This document shows, piece by piece, positions 46,305 through 57,368 of a DNA stretch of 64,000 nucleotides. The position numbers and the translations under genes are program-made. Source of the stretch: Chaetomium olivaceum (taxonomy: Eukaryota; Ascomycota; Sordariomycetes; Sordariales; Chaetomiaceae); the NCBI GenBank assembly GCA_039881045.1, contig JAYWVB010000011.1:186001-250000 (forward strand). Reading direction: 5' to 3'. The notes beneath the pieces are model-generated. The model saw nothing but the letters and a program-made list of their open reading frames with translations, had not been told where the DNA came from and did not search any database. The first letter of the stretch is position 1. The number at the start of each line of letters is the position of its first letter.

Positions 46305-47382
46305 ATAGTCTGGCCTGGCTTGAGAACGATGTACCTCCATCTGCCCCCGGTATAGCGATGCGGGTCGGATATCCATGCATTTCGTTCCTCCTCTGTTGGG
46401 CATGACATCCAGCCGAACCCAATCAGCCTTTCTTGGGTTGTAATTCACGTAGCATAGCCGTGGCTATCCATATGGGGGGCGGTGTGATGGCTACCTTGCG
46501 AAAGTAGCGCCCATTCACGTACGTCCTTCAACTCGTTCCACCTCTGCGGAGACGCCGTTATTCTTTCTGCGCTCCCCTTCATCAACACTGTATTCCGAAC
46601 GTGAAGGAGGAGTTCAGAGTTCTCTCCAGTTAGGAAATTTGGTAACGTAGACTGGACAGGGCTTTGCAGATCTAGAATATTCCACGGGTCGTCTGTATGT
46701 TCCTGGTCAAGGAACCGGTCTCGGACCTCTCTGAGCTTGCGTACCTCAAAGGACTGTTCCGTAGAGCGGCGAGACGGGATCTGGGCGGAGATAGACTGAT
46801 CAATGTTGTACATTCGCCGGAAGAACTGCTCAATCGGCCGGCCATTCTCACCCCATCTAAACGGCTGCTGGTCTTGGGTGATAATCGGAACGCAGACAGG
46901 AGACGAAGACTCAACTAGACGTGCTGCTTCATCACCCTCCAAGTACATACATACAAGTGCACTCGACTTCACTCAACTGGGCCATGCCACCCAGCAAGGG
47001 ATGGCTGGGCGGGTCGTGCAATTTGGCGATAGTGCAGCACGTGCAGATAGACTTAGAGAACGGAATCCGTTTCGAGATCCCGAGGGAAGCACGTGGCGCC
47101 AATTGTAAGCCAGAAATCTCGGTCGCAACCTGAAAATCTTCAAATCTTCCGGCAATTATTGCTCTCTTGATACCCTCGTCAAAAGCATCACCAGACCTGG
47201 ATGTCATTTATCTTGCTCGCGGGCGGGGTTCAGCGTTGGAAGGCACAAGTCAGATTCAACTTGAAGTCGGTCAAAGGCCCAAGGTATTCCTTTCTCGTTC
47301 CTCTCGTTCCGGCAAAGAATGCAATCTCTTTGAGATGCTGATACATTTATCATGTCCTAGACCTCGGGCACACGCCATTCCC

Positions 47383-47455
47383 GTGTCTTTGTCCTCCATC
47401 TAACCGAGTACCCCGTTCAAAGGATTCTGTGTTCGACGACCATTCTGTGGGACAC
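47383..47455 (+). repeat. Dispersed fragment shared with 39106-39190
   Basis: Second copy of the short RVFVLHLT-encoding fragment (CGTGTCTTTGTCCTCCATCT then TTCGACGACCATTCTGTGGG). It lies just upstream of the zinc-finger/ankyrin pseudogene. Confidence 0.65.
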
Positions 47456-47626
47456 CAAGAAACCCCTTTTTACACCATACGAAGCGTCGGAAATACTGAC
47501 TTCGTAGACTTACTAAAGCACCTCCTCTTCCTAACCGACCTTAAAATCCACGTTTGCCTTGCCGTGGATCTGGCTCAACCTGCTCACTTTGACTCGACAC
47601 ACATTGGCGAGGGACGCCACGGCAAG

Positions 47627-50085
47627 ATGGGCGCGGCACAAGAGGACGTCTCGACAGCGATATTCGACATCACCCACGCCTGTCTCCAATCCTTTCATCA
47701 AATTGTGGCTGACCATGATGACTCGCTCCTCACACAACCCCTGATTTCATCTGGTGATACTGCGATTGGCGGTAGCCGAAAACCATCCACTTATGATTTC
47801 CTCGGTCTTCGCAACAGTTTCTTGTTCTGGATCGACTATACCGGAGCGTTATCATTGATGAGCTCCTCACTGGACGCCAGGTTGCAGGGACTGGAAGATA
47901 TATCCGCCATGGTAGTCGAGTTGTTGGAAATGATCCTACGAAATCTACACCGTGGTGAGTTGTGTCATAATCAATTTAATATCTACGCAGCAGAAAGTTG
48001 CTTACCATATCTACTTCCAGTTGGCCGGAAGTCTGGCAACCCGTCCATTGTCCCACCAAGTCCAACGAAGCTACACATGCGTCCTAACACATGGGAAGAC
48101 GCCTCACAGGCCATCGAGACTGCCTTAGATCGGCTGCATTTTATAGCTGTAGCAATCAGGAAGGCATCCGCAAAACAACTCAGTCATTCGGTGACGAACT
48201 TCATCGCCGACGAAGACATCGTCTTTCGCAGGGACATCGCATCTTGGGTCCGCTACAGGTTCCCTGCCGCTCGTAGGGGATTCTGTCAACAGCTGGGCGA
48301 CTCCATAGCGATCTGACGTCGGATACTGCTACAGACTGAACGTCACGCAAAGAAACTTGCCGTCAGGCGCGTGTCTGGTGATGCCCCTTCATCAAAGCAG
48401 CATGGTAGCAAACACCCGGATCCTCAACGAGGGATGGAACAGAAAGTCGACAATAAGATAGCGCGTCACCCAAGTGTCCTAGTTAGCGTCGTAACAAAGG
48501 CATCTCGACCGGATCATCACTCGTCGGTGCTTCGGATTCTTCACCGTCCAAAACAACAAGCTCTCACGACAGTAATAAGCACTGTATCGACGAGTCAAGA
48601 GGATAAACTGGAGTATCCACCAATACCTAAAGTGAGTGGAGGTGGAACACGGGTTCAATGCCCCTTTTGCTTCAGGCCCTTGGAACGCAAAGAACTGGAG
48701 GCGCGGGACGACCACTGGAAACGTCACATTGACGAACATCTTAAGCCCTACGGCTGTCCCTTCCCGGAATGTGCAGAGTCTCAGCTCTTTTTTACACACC
48801 GCAACCAATGGAAGACTCATATGGAATCTTCCCATTCGAAGGACTGGCGTCGCAAGGTTCATACCATCACTTGGTATTGCGAAATTGACCACGAGATCCC
48901 GGAGACCTTCGAAACCGAATTGCAATGGAGGGATCACATGCAAAACCTTGATTCTCATCCAAAAAGAAAGCTGAAGACACCTACCCAAGCACAGCTTGAC
49001 GCACTCTCTCCCAAGAAGCAGCAGGTCGCTCTCCGCGACCAGTTCGTCTGCCCCCTCTGCGAACAAATCCCCGATAAAATACGACTTCTTGTAGAAAAAG
49101 AACAAGGAGATCCGTCAGATATGCACGCTTTCGTGGTTGATCACGTCGCAAACCACTTGAAGTCACTGTCCCTGATGGCCGTTCCATCCTTTGAAACCAC
49201 CATTCCAGAGGCCCATGAAGCATTTGGGAGGTCGGTGTCTTTGATAAGCGACTCATTCAAAAAACCGATGCGTGAGAACTTCGTTCCTCAGCCACCTAGC
49301 GGGAAAGAACATCTTGACGGAATATCTCTTCCCCCAGAAACATGGTCGAATTTGGATCAGGCCGCCTTGGCTTTCGTCACGCCCTCTGACCAGAACTCGG
49401 TTTGGGATAAGGAATACCTTGACTATGAGCGGCCAGAGAATTTGCCAGAGCCGTTAGAACAGGAGTGGCTCGAAGTTTGTAAATCGTGGAGGAGCGAGAA
49501 TGACCCTTTCCCTTTACAAGATTTAAATCGGATCCGATCTTGGTACATCTCGCCAAAGCAAAAAATGCTGGTACCACGCACTTTCCCATGCAAGAACCAG
49601 TTTTCGAGCAGTCTGACATTGACGAGAGGGATGAAACTGGTCGGACGGCGCTCTCGTTCGCAGCTGAAATCGGGGACGTCGAAGCTGTGCAGCGCCTCCT
49701 AGAGAAGGGCGCACGTTTGGGGGTGGCGGATGAAGACGGCCAGACGCCATTGCTATGAGCAGCCCTAAATGGACACGAGGCAATTGTTCACTTGCTTCTT
49801 GAAGCGGGTGCACGTGCCGACGCAGTCGACCAGATATACGGTCGAACGCCCCTGTCCTGGGCAGCTTCAAAAGGCCACGATGCCGTCGTACGACTTCCTT
49901 GGAACTTTGAAGGCGCCTGTTTGATTGCTCCTACTGGTCGCCTTCCGCGAGGAATTTTCAGTCATGCTGCGTCCCGGGTCGCATGTGTCAGAATCTGCCG
50001 TGGGACAATCAGCCCCGTGACCGCCAGATGGCGCCCAATCAACAAAATCAAGACCATCAGTACATTATCAACAGTACCATCGTGA
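47627..50085 (+). pseudogene. C2H2 zinc-finger / ankyrin-repeat protein, broken
   Basis: The first in-frame ATG is 47627; the open frame extends upstream to 47429 without an ATG. Order: helical N-terminal region typical of fungal zinc-finger/ankyrin proteins (SSLDARLQGLEDISAMVVEL), nonsense TGA at 48314-48316 where CGA (Arg) fits the run of basic residues, C2H2-type fingers CPFCFRPLERKEL...HWKRHIDEH and CPFPECAESQ...HMESSH, then FVCPLCEQIPDK. A one-base frameshift near 49510-49550 leads to ankyrin repeats DETGRTALSFAAEIGDVEAV and, after a second nonsense TGA at 49756-49758 (TGG expected in LLWAALNGH), GRTPLSWAASKGHDAVVRL. The gene then peters out. At least three lesions make it a pseudogene. 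Such proteins often belong to fungal self/non-self repertoires, but a role here is inference. Confidence 0.75.
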
Positions 50086-50110
50086 CATATCTGAGGCCGA
50101 ACTCGTCAAC

Positions 50111-50190
50111 GTAGTGGCTCCAACAGCACGTAGTGGCTCCAACAGCACGTAGTGGCTCCAACAGCACGTAGTGGCTCCAACAGCACGTAG
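50111..50190 (+). repeat. 19-bp tandem repeat, four copies
   Basis: Four perfect head-to-tail copies of CGTAGTGGCTCCAACAGCA (50111-50186) plus a partial CGTAG. It lies just beyond the ankyrin pseudogene. Confidence 0.95.
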
Positions 50191-50560
50191 CATTAAAGAG
50201 AGGGCAGTCCGAGTAAAAGCATGAAAGAAGAGATAGCGCAATATCGAGAGACCAGGAGGGTGATAGGTATGTTTCTTCACTGTCAGACATCGTTCCACCA
50301 AAGCGATATGTTGGAGAGTCTAAACTCATAAGGGCAACTTGCCAGCTCATTGAATTAATGCGTAGTAAAAAACGCTGCTAACAGTGAGTGCCCAGCCGTC
50401 ATCTCCTACCAGTCCTTGGCCATTCCCTCCCAGTGACAACTCTGAGCAGCTGTACCTACCTTTGACACATACCGTCCATATTTCGCTACTTATTCAAGCT
50501 CACATGTCTCGTTGTAATCTTCTTCACTACCGGGCCATACCCTACAGGAGAGTGGGGCCA

Positions 50561-52071
50561 CTAGAAGACAGTTCCATCACTCTTGAGAAGAATAGGGCTC
50601 GACTTGGTCTGCGGGCGTTTCTTTGCTGCGATCTCACGCCCGGATTTCCACGTGCCGGCTTCGAGCAGCTGTGCCATGGTTAGGTGGACGCCGTCGCCAA
50701 TCCGGGACTGGATCTTCTTGTAGAGCTTGTCGATGAGCACCAACGTCATGGCCCTCCACTCAACTATCGCATCATCGCCTGCGTCAAAAAGCGGCAGGTC
50801 CCCGCCCGATGCGGCCTGCAAGCCTCGGTCGAGTGTCTCTTTTTTCAGAGTCAGGACGCCCAGGTCGACGAACAAGCCGCCGTTGCGATACTCGGGCAAG
50901 GCCGTGAGGGAGTCGGCGTTGCTCCATTGCCTTCCCAGCACACGCTGGAAGGGGACCATGAGGGAGTAGGTGAGCCATTGCGTGAGCTTGTGGAAAGGCT
51001 GGATGCCTTCCGCAACAGAGTCGGGGCCCTTGGCAGTATCTGCCCTTCGCTGCAGAATGCTCAACGGCCATGCATCGCCAATAGGTGTTCCGGCGATGGT
51101 CGTGCGGTTCTTGGGCCAGGCGGGAATAAGAAGTGTTTGCAGAACGTCCCAGAGAAGGAGAACGTCGAGATTGGCGGATTCGTCGCCTGCTGTCTTGGAT
51201 ACCAGATAGTCTGAAGATCTCGTCAGTATCTTGAAACAACAGTGCAAGTGAGAAGCAAGGGTTAAAATACCAACGAGGTTTCCAGGGCGGCCTTCAGCTC
51301 CGAAAACATCGGGATGGGCAAGCAGTGATTGTCCGAGGCTTCTAAGGAGAGCCGCTCGAGAATCGACACCCAGCATAGGATTTCCGTCCGATACTTGGAA
51401 ACCGTCGGCGAGTGCAGATGTCTCTAGTCGTTCCAATCCCTTTCCTGCGCATTACGTGTGTTAGTTTCACATATTCAACCAAAAAGGACAAGCGTGAAGG
51501 CGTTAGACATTACCATTCACAATCGGGACTCGTATGGCTTCACCCTCTGAGGCAGTGAAGGCAAAGGTGTTAAACATGTGAAGGCTGGCAACCGCGATGC
51601 CCTCGCTTCGTTCGTAGACATGGCCGGTCCCAGGCTCCGTGTACCGCCAATGATCACCTGCACCGGCGTCCAGAAGGACAGAAACAAAGAAGAGGTCGAT
51701 AAGGCGACGAGTTACCTCGGTGTCATCGCAGCCTTCTTTCCTACACTGGTCCAACTGGTTTGCGATGCGCGGGATGTCCCCGACTTCGAAATGTTGCCAG
51801 CGGCCATGGGGAGGAATAGTATGGAACTTGTCGGGACCGAAATCCCGCTATTAGGAGGGCATCGTGATTTAGGTTAGACAGGTTCCACGAATGTAGAGGT
51901 CCTTGATTCCCGAACCTTGATGACGGAAGCCACGAAATCGACAACATCATCTAACTTGTCTTCCCGGAGGTCGAAATGAGCCAAGTTTCCAGCTTCAGCA
52001 ATCTCTCTAACGACATTGGCGCGATCTCGGATGGCGCGCAGAGAAAGAAGGTACTTGACATTGGGATCCAT
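50561..52071 (-). CDS. urc4: Uracil-catabolism protein URC4 (DUF1688)
   Basis: Cytosolic protein of the URC (uracil catabolism) pathway, in which uracil is degraded via uridine nucleotide; the biochemical step of URC4 is not settled. Four exons (52071-51916, 51847-51514, 51444-51271, 51210-50561) give 437 residues with no frame break. Recognisable family blocks: SLRAIRDRANVVREIAEAGN, DFGPDKFHTIPPHGRWQHFE, RRLIDLFFVSVLLDAGAGDH, TEPGTGHVYERSEGIAVASL, RPGNLVDYLVSKT across the third intron, and GLFVDLGVLTLK near the end. The start ATG at 52071 is the usual MDPNVKYLLSL. It is about 10 kb from the ribokinase/MFS pair; whether they cooperate is unknown. Confidence 0.9.
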
Positions 52072-52688
52072 GTTGAAGCGATTGGAATGGGCGTGAGCAG
52101 AGCTACCTACAATGTAAACTCTTGTTGGTTGTGATGGTGAGGAGCAAGCCCGAACTGAGGCGGGGAGTGGGAGACTTTGGGCGGACAGAGCCCGACTCCC
52201 CGAGGTTGGCAAGGTATCAATTGAATGTTTGCTCGACACCCGATGATATGCGAAGTCACCATGCCCCATTCAGAAGCGCCAGCTCACAGATGATAGGTCC
52301 GCTGTGCTGTGGTCACACGACTCGCGGTACGCAGAACCAGTCGCAACACAGCCAAGGGAACGCCGAGGGCCCAAATCCATCATTGCTATTCGCTACAATC
52401 TGAAGACCATAAAGGAGGAGTTTTGGGTTTGCAGGTTTTCTTTCTCTCTTCTATAGATCCCTATAGATCCGACAATTTGCATCCTCTGCACCCCTTTTAA
52501 TTCCACTCACTCTTGGGAACCTAGGATGACTGAAGGGCTGGCTGATAAGGCTAGCTAGCCCCTTAAACCTCCTTCCCGAGGAATATGGCCACGAACTATA
52601 ACAGGCAGGGATGAAGTGAAGTAAAGAAAAGAAAAGAAAAAGAAAAGGGTGCACAAAAAGAACAGTTGGGTTGTATAACCACTCATCT
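52072..52688. other. Intergenic region upstream of URC4
   Basis: About 0.6 kb between the URC4 start (-) and the tRNA 3' end. It contains a purine-rich AAAGAAAAGAAAAGAAAAAG stretch near 52625. No gene recognised. Confidence 0.5.
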
Positions 52689-52809
52689 CGATCCACCCAG
52701 GGGTCGAACCTGGAACCTCCTGATTACTTGACTCGATCTCTCTCGATATCCCAGGGGAGGAGGGAGTCGTACGTCGTAGTCAGACGCTCTGCCATTGAGC
52801 CAGCGGACC
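52689..52809 (-). tRNA. tRNA-Arg (ACG) with intron
   Basis: Cloverleaf on the minus strand: acceptor GGTCCGC pairing with GTGGATC, D arm GCTC-AATGGCA-GAGC, anticodon stem TCTGA / TCAGG, anticodon ACG in CTACGA|A, variable loop AGGTT, T arm CCAGG-TTCGACC-CCTGG, discriminator G. A 49-nt intron (52725-52773) sits at the canonical position one base 3' of the anticodon. Decodes CGU/CGC/CGA after inosine modification. Confidence 0.93.
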
Positions 52810-53605
52810 TCGTTGAATTTGTTGAAGGCCAAGGCTCAGCTTGCGGCTCTTATTCGAGAAAATGGGGAGTTGGTGGAGTTGGATGCTCCCACTCGACCAA
52901 CTGGTTGGAGGATAGAGAAATTCTCTGCAGGTTGTGGATTTTGGCTGGGCCGGCCTGTGGGGTGCAGACCGGGACTGTGAAATGCGAGATCCACATGTAG
53001 AATTTGTGAGATATCTCAGAGAATGGCGGCGGGTTCCGGTTTGCATCGTGGCCAGCAACGGGTAAAGTAAAAAGTAAGGGCGTGTTGTTGCGGTCTCATG
53101 ATGTCTTACTGTTTGTGTGTGAGAAAGGGGCTTGCGTGACGAGAGAAAAGAAAAAGGCTAGTTAATATAGTTATCCCGAATTTCAATAAATCCAATGCAT
53201 CCTTGCAGTTTTATTTTGCCTTTCCTCGAAAGGCATCTCAGATCATAACTTCAATACCAACCTAAAGCTCCATACCTAAGGTAGGCTTCCAGCCATATCC
53301 GTGTTCCGATAAACATATTGGGATAAACAGTTTATGTACGCACATAGCTGATGACGGCACGAGTGAAACAAACGGCGGACAAGACGGCAGCCATTTCCCC
53401 AAGTGTTGTATGACCAACACCCGGAGCACTTGAATTATTAAAGTGAGCATCAAATACTTCTACCCATGCCCAAGTCCAACGTGAGTTCGGTTTCGATCTC
53501 GCGTCGTATTTATAGACTACCTGAGGGCGTCTCACTTACAATCCTTCACACCACGGAGTCACACTACCACAAAGGTAATAATGAATCATCCGCATTTACA
53601 TCTGC
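52810..53605. other. Intergenic region
   Basis: About 0.8 kb between the tRNA and the 3' end of the histidinol-phosphatase gene. Short frames only; no motif recognised. Confidence 0.5.
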
Positions 53606-54696
53606 CTATTCCAACTTCAAACTCGCTCGAAACTCCTCAATCGGCACCGCCTTCTCAACCAGCTCTACCTCCCCATCCGCTCCCCCACCGGCCTCCTCTC
53701 CAGTGTCCACAACTCCTTCACCCCCAAACCTTCCAAATACTCCAACCCCCTCCAGTAATTGGTCCCAACCTGCGCAATCCCATGGCTATCATCCCCAAAC
53801 GTCCACCTCCCGCCCATCCGCGTCCACTCCTCGGCAATCTCCCTCTTCGGATACGCCTCCGCCAACCCCTTACGCAACCCACTGGTATTACACTCCAACC
53901 AACCCCCATACCCTTTCACAAACTCCAGATTCCTCACCACCCTCTCCCACACCCCCTTCCACTCCGCCCTCAGCTCCCTCCCGGGCATCTCACTAAACAA
54001 CCTCACCAAATCAAAATGCCCCACCACCCTCGGCTCCACCGCCCGCAGCATATCCATCTGCTCGTCAAAATACACCTCAAACAACCCCTCCTCCCCGCCT
54101 TTCCCACCATCATCACCACCACCACAAACCTCCACCGCCCGCGCATACATCACCCCATCAAAATCAATCGGCACGCCGCGCACATGATGGATCGACCCGA
54201 TGAAGTAGTCGACGGCAGGGTGGGCGGCGAGCGAGCGGATGAGGGGCCCGTAGGCGGGGCGGATCCATTCGCCCTCGAAGGCGATGAGGATGTGGATTTG
54301 CGGGGCGTAGTGGGCTTGCAGGCGGCGGGCTTCGGCGAGGTAGGCGGTATGGCGTGGGGTGAGGGCCGCGAGGGCGGTTTGGGGGTCGGGGGTTAGCTGT
54401 TGTGTGGGGGGTGGGGGGTTAGTTGTTGTTTTGGGTTGGGGGAGGGGGGGAGGGGGCGGGGATGAAGGTCCCTAGGGGAAATGGGGGGTGGTTGTTGGGT
54501 TGGGCGGGCTGGGCATGTTTGCATGTATACGTACCTCTTCAGGGTAAAGGTCGGCTAGGTCGGTGCGCGGCATGTGCTCGGTGAGGCCAATGGTCTTGTA
54601 GCCGACCTTGATGGCGTGCAGGATGATGTCCTCGAGCTGATCCTTGGCGTGGCCGGGGCAGAACTGGCCCGAGTGGGAGTGCATTGTGAATGCCAT
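53606..54696 (-). CDS. Histidinol phosphatase (PHP family)
   Basis: Removes phosphate from L-histidinol phosphate in histidine biosynthesis; HIS2-type enzyme of the PHP metal-dependent superfamily. Exon 1 54696-54535, intron 54397-54534, exon 2 54396-53606, about 317 residues. PHP motif 1 MHSHSGQFC at the N-terminus supplies the first metal-binding His pair; further ligands lie in GLTEHMPRTD (residues about 40-50), AFEGEWI, DYFIGSIHHV and VGHFDLVRLF, and GDDSHG near the C-terminus. One base is missing from the run at 53682-53686: the frame stops at 53665, but the shifted frame continues EVELVEKAVPIEEFRASLKL to a stop at 53606. This lesion is close to the C-terminus and may be a sequence error. 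Confidence 0.88.
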
Positions 54697-55523
54697 GGTG
54701 ACGGGTATTCTCCACACAAAGTCGGAGAAAGAGTGTAAAGCTACTTTTTACCCCTAATTGTAGGTGTAAAGAAGAGAGGGGCGTTTTGGACTGTGATGTT
54801 TTGTCGCGCGGGACTGGACCACGTGATTTGTCCCATATATAACCCCAACCCCGACCTCATATCCCTCCTTTTTCCCCCCGAGATGCACGAAATTCAATTG
54901 ACATTAATCAACAACGGAGTTAAATATATTAATCTGGAAGCCGCTGAATCGCTCAAAAGCGCAATAAAATGTAGATTCATGGAATCTTTTTTTTTTTTTT
55001 TTCAGTTATACCTTTCCCACCTATGCGCCCACGCTCTGGCCAAAAAAACAAAAACAGGTACATTACAAAAACCGAACGTCAGTGGGTCCAGCTGTAAGTT
55101 CCATTGACATCTGCACCAAACTTGAACAAGCTATTGAACTGGGGCATGCCCCAGTGTAGGTGGAACTGGGTCCTCCTGGCCTGTTCAGGGGTAGGGAGCG
55201 TTTGTTTTCCCGTTTCCGCGTCGCGTTCTTATTGTATATAAGGGGCCCTGAGGCGGCTCAATCTTTTGGTCAGAAGGCAGGCAATCAGACACTTTAATCA
55301 CGACTTTTGGAACGCAATGTGCCCGCGCATCTGTGAGAACCTGCAGCGCATGTGCGCATGCGCCTCTCTCTGATCAGAGGGGGACACTTCTCGGTTTACC
55401 CATTGATGCAGCCGAGCCTGTGTTCTGTCCTCATATCAAGCAGGTCTACGGATCTGTAGGTTTGTGTTTTGGTGGCTGGTCTGGCAGTTTTGCAGACAGC
55501 ACAGCACACTCCTGTTCACTATA
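54697..55523. other. Intergenic region left of the first pogo element
   Basis: About 0.8 kb. It holds a T15-16 run near 54988 and the near-palindrome GGGGCATGCCCC at about 55142. No gene recognised; the pogo-like element inserted at the TA at 55522. Confidence 0.45.
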
Positions 55524-57366
55524 ACGTACTTGCATAACGAGTGGCCCACCATAACGAGTGGGCCACTTTTCTTCCTTTTGCAACCTCCTAACTTCATCAC
55601 GAATTTCCTTCACAATGCAAAATGGAACCTCTTCCAAAAGAGAGTCGTATAATCCTTGCGCTTGAAGCTCTTAAAAAAGACTCTAAACTTTCCGTACGGA
55701 AGGCTGCTACGATCTACGAGATTCCACGAAGCTCACTGCGACACCGACGCGCTGGAAAGCAACCACGACCAGAAATACCAGCTAACCTTCGAAAATTGAC
55801 GACTTGGAGGAACAAGTCCTTCTTGAGAGGGTACTCGACCTTGATGCGCGAGGATTTCAGCCCCAGCTCTCCGACCTTCGAGAAATGGCCGATCGCCTTC
55901 GGGCCGCACGCGGCGCGTCGCCCGTCGGACCCCGATGGGCAAACGGTTTCGTAAAGCGACATTCCAAGGTTACAACGCGTTTCCGACGCGAATCGATTCA
56001 AGAGAGCCCAATGCGAAGATCCCGACGTGGTAAACGCGTGGTTTCGGCTCGTACGCAACATAATCGACAAATACGCGATCCAAGAGGGGGATATCTACAA
56101 CTTCGACGAGACTGGGTTCCAGATGGGCATGCTTTCGAGTGCAAAGGTCGTGACGAGCTCCGAGCGACGTGGCGGCCTCGCACAAAGCAGCCTGGCAATC
56201 GAGAGTGGGTTACGGTGATCCAAGCTGTATGTGCGGATGGCTGGGTCGTGCCGCCGTACTTTGTCGTCAAGGGGAAAAACCACCTCCTCCCTGGTACCAG
56301 GACAGCCGGTTCCAGCCCGAATGGAGAGTCCACACAAGCGAAAATGGCTGGACAACAAATGAGATTGGCCTCGATTGGCTAAAACATTTCGACCAGCTAC
56401 CAACGCCGTACGAGAGGGGTATCGACTGCTCATCCTTGACGGCCACGAAAGCCACCACTCGGTCGACTTCGAAGATTTCTGCAAGGCCAACAACATTGTT
56501 ACACTTTGCATGCCTCCCCATTCTTCCCACTTTCTCCAGCCCTCGATGTTGGGTGTTTTAGTCGCTTAAGGCCTTGTACGGCAAGCAGATTGAGCAGATG
56601 ATGCGGATGCAGATCACCCACATTACGAAGGAGGACTTCTTCGACGCGTTTGTCGAGGCATTTCACGCTTCCATCACAGCGAACAACATACGAGCGGGCT
56701 TTAGAGCAACTGGCCTTGTTCCTTTTGACCCTGAATTGGTAGTTTCTTGCCTCGACCCTAAGCCACTTACCCCATCTCCTCCAAACTCGCGTCCCGGAAC
56801 AGCCTCGACTTGGGCCTGAAGACCCCATCCAATGCGTACGACGCGACCAAGAGCTCCATCACTCTCAAGCGGAAGATCGAGAACCATCAAGGTAGCTCTC
56901 CGACTCACATTTTCGACATCATCGACTTGCAGGCCAAGAGCATCTCAAAATTGGCACATGAAATGGTGTTACTCCGAGCTGAGGCCCAGGAACTTCGTAC
57001 AGCAAATGAGCGACTAAGCAAGCGCCGTAGGACAAAGAAAACGCGTCTGCAGGAAGGAGGATCACTTAGTTTACAAGAGGCAAAGGGTTTGATGGCTGAC
57101 CGGGGACTTGGTGATAAGGACTGCGAGGAAACGTGGGAGTAGTGGTTGTATAACAGTGGGTGGGCCACGCATTCGGCTCTGCAGCAACTGCAAGAAGCCC
57201 GGCCACAATGCGCGGACATGTCAAGTAGTTTGCGAGATGTCTGAAGACAGTGACTCCGAGTAGTTTCAATTGATTTGAGCTGTTGTGGTGACTTGACCTA
57301 CACAAAGTGGTTGAGGTCCGGGAAAAGTGGCCCACTCGTTATGGTGGCCCACTCATGCAAGTACGT
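55524..57366 (+). mobile_element. Fot1/pogo-like transposon A
   Basis: 1843 bp, flanked by TA on both sides (55522-55523 and 57367-57368). Inverted termini begin ACGTACTTGCAT and contain, on each side, two spaced copies of a GAGTGGGCCAC-type motif (CCATAACGAGTGGGCCACTT). The left end has an extra AAC relative to the right. It encodes one broken transposase on plus. Confidence 0.88.
55622..57262 (+). pseudogene. Pogo-type DDE transposase, multiply frameshifted
   Basis: Reading across three frames recovers, in order: an N-terminal HTH (LALEALKKDSKLSVRKAATI), CENP-B-like DNA-binding region (VLLERVLDLDARGFQPQLSD), the first catalytic Asp in IYNFDETGFQMGM, QPGNREWVTVIQAV, NGWTTNEIGLDWLKHF, the second Asp in LLILDGHESHHS, CMPPHSSH, NIRAGFRATGLVPFDPE, a basic coiled segment ERLSKRRRTKK, and a C-terminal CCHC zinc knuckle CSNCKKPGHNARTC ending near 57262. 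At least five frame changes occur and the third acidic-residue region (QPSMLGV) is damaged. Unlikely to be active. Confidence 0.82.
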
Positions 57367-57368
57367 TA

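Larger units (their letters stand above)
43676..47207 (-). pseudogene. JmjC/cupin-domain protein, interrupted by a retrotransposon
   Basis: Host sequence is in two blocks, 47207-46320 and 44138-43676. The upstream block includes FDEGIKRAIIAGRFEDFQVA, QQPFRWGENGRPIEQFFRRM, DDPWNILDLQSPV and HHTAPHMDSHGYAT, holding the metal-binding HxD. Next is an in-frame TGA at 46445-46447 where W is expected, followed by GFGWMSCPTEEERNAW and GGRWRYIVLKPGQTI. The downstream block continues directly: FFGSGTINCVFRVRDCQTLA, ALGG-like FGGHILQWSNVQRW. In the usual family motif SGTIHxVF the third metal ligand is His; here it is Asn. A further one-base loss occurs after LKNPK, then ITNEEMQGTAPKLVAVVANL, an intron and the stop at 43676. 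The start is uncertain (46972-47207). Nonsense codon, ligand loss and a 2.2-kb insertion make this a pseudogene. Confidence 0.8.
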
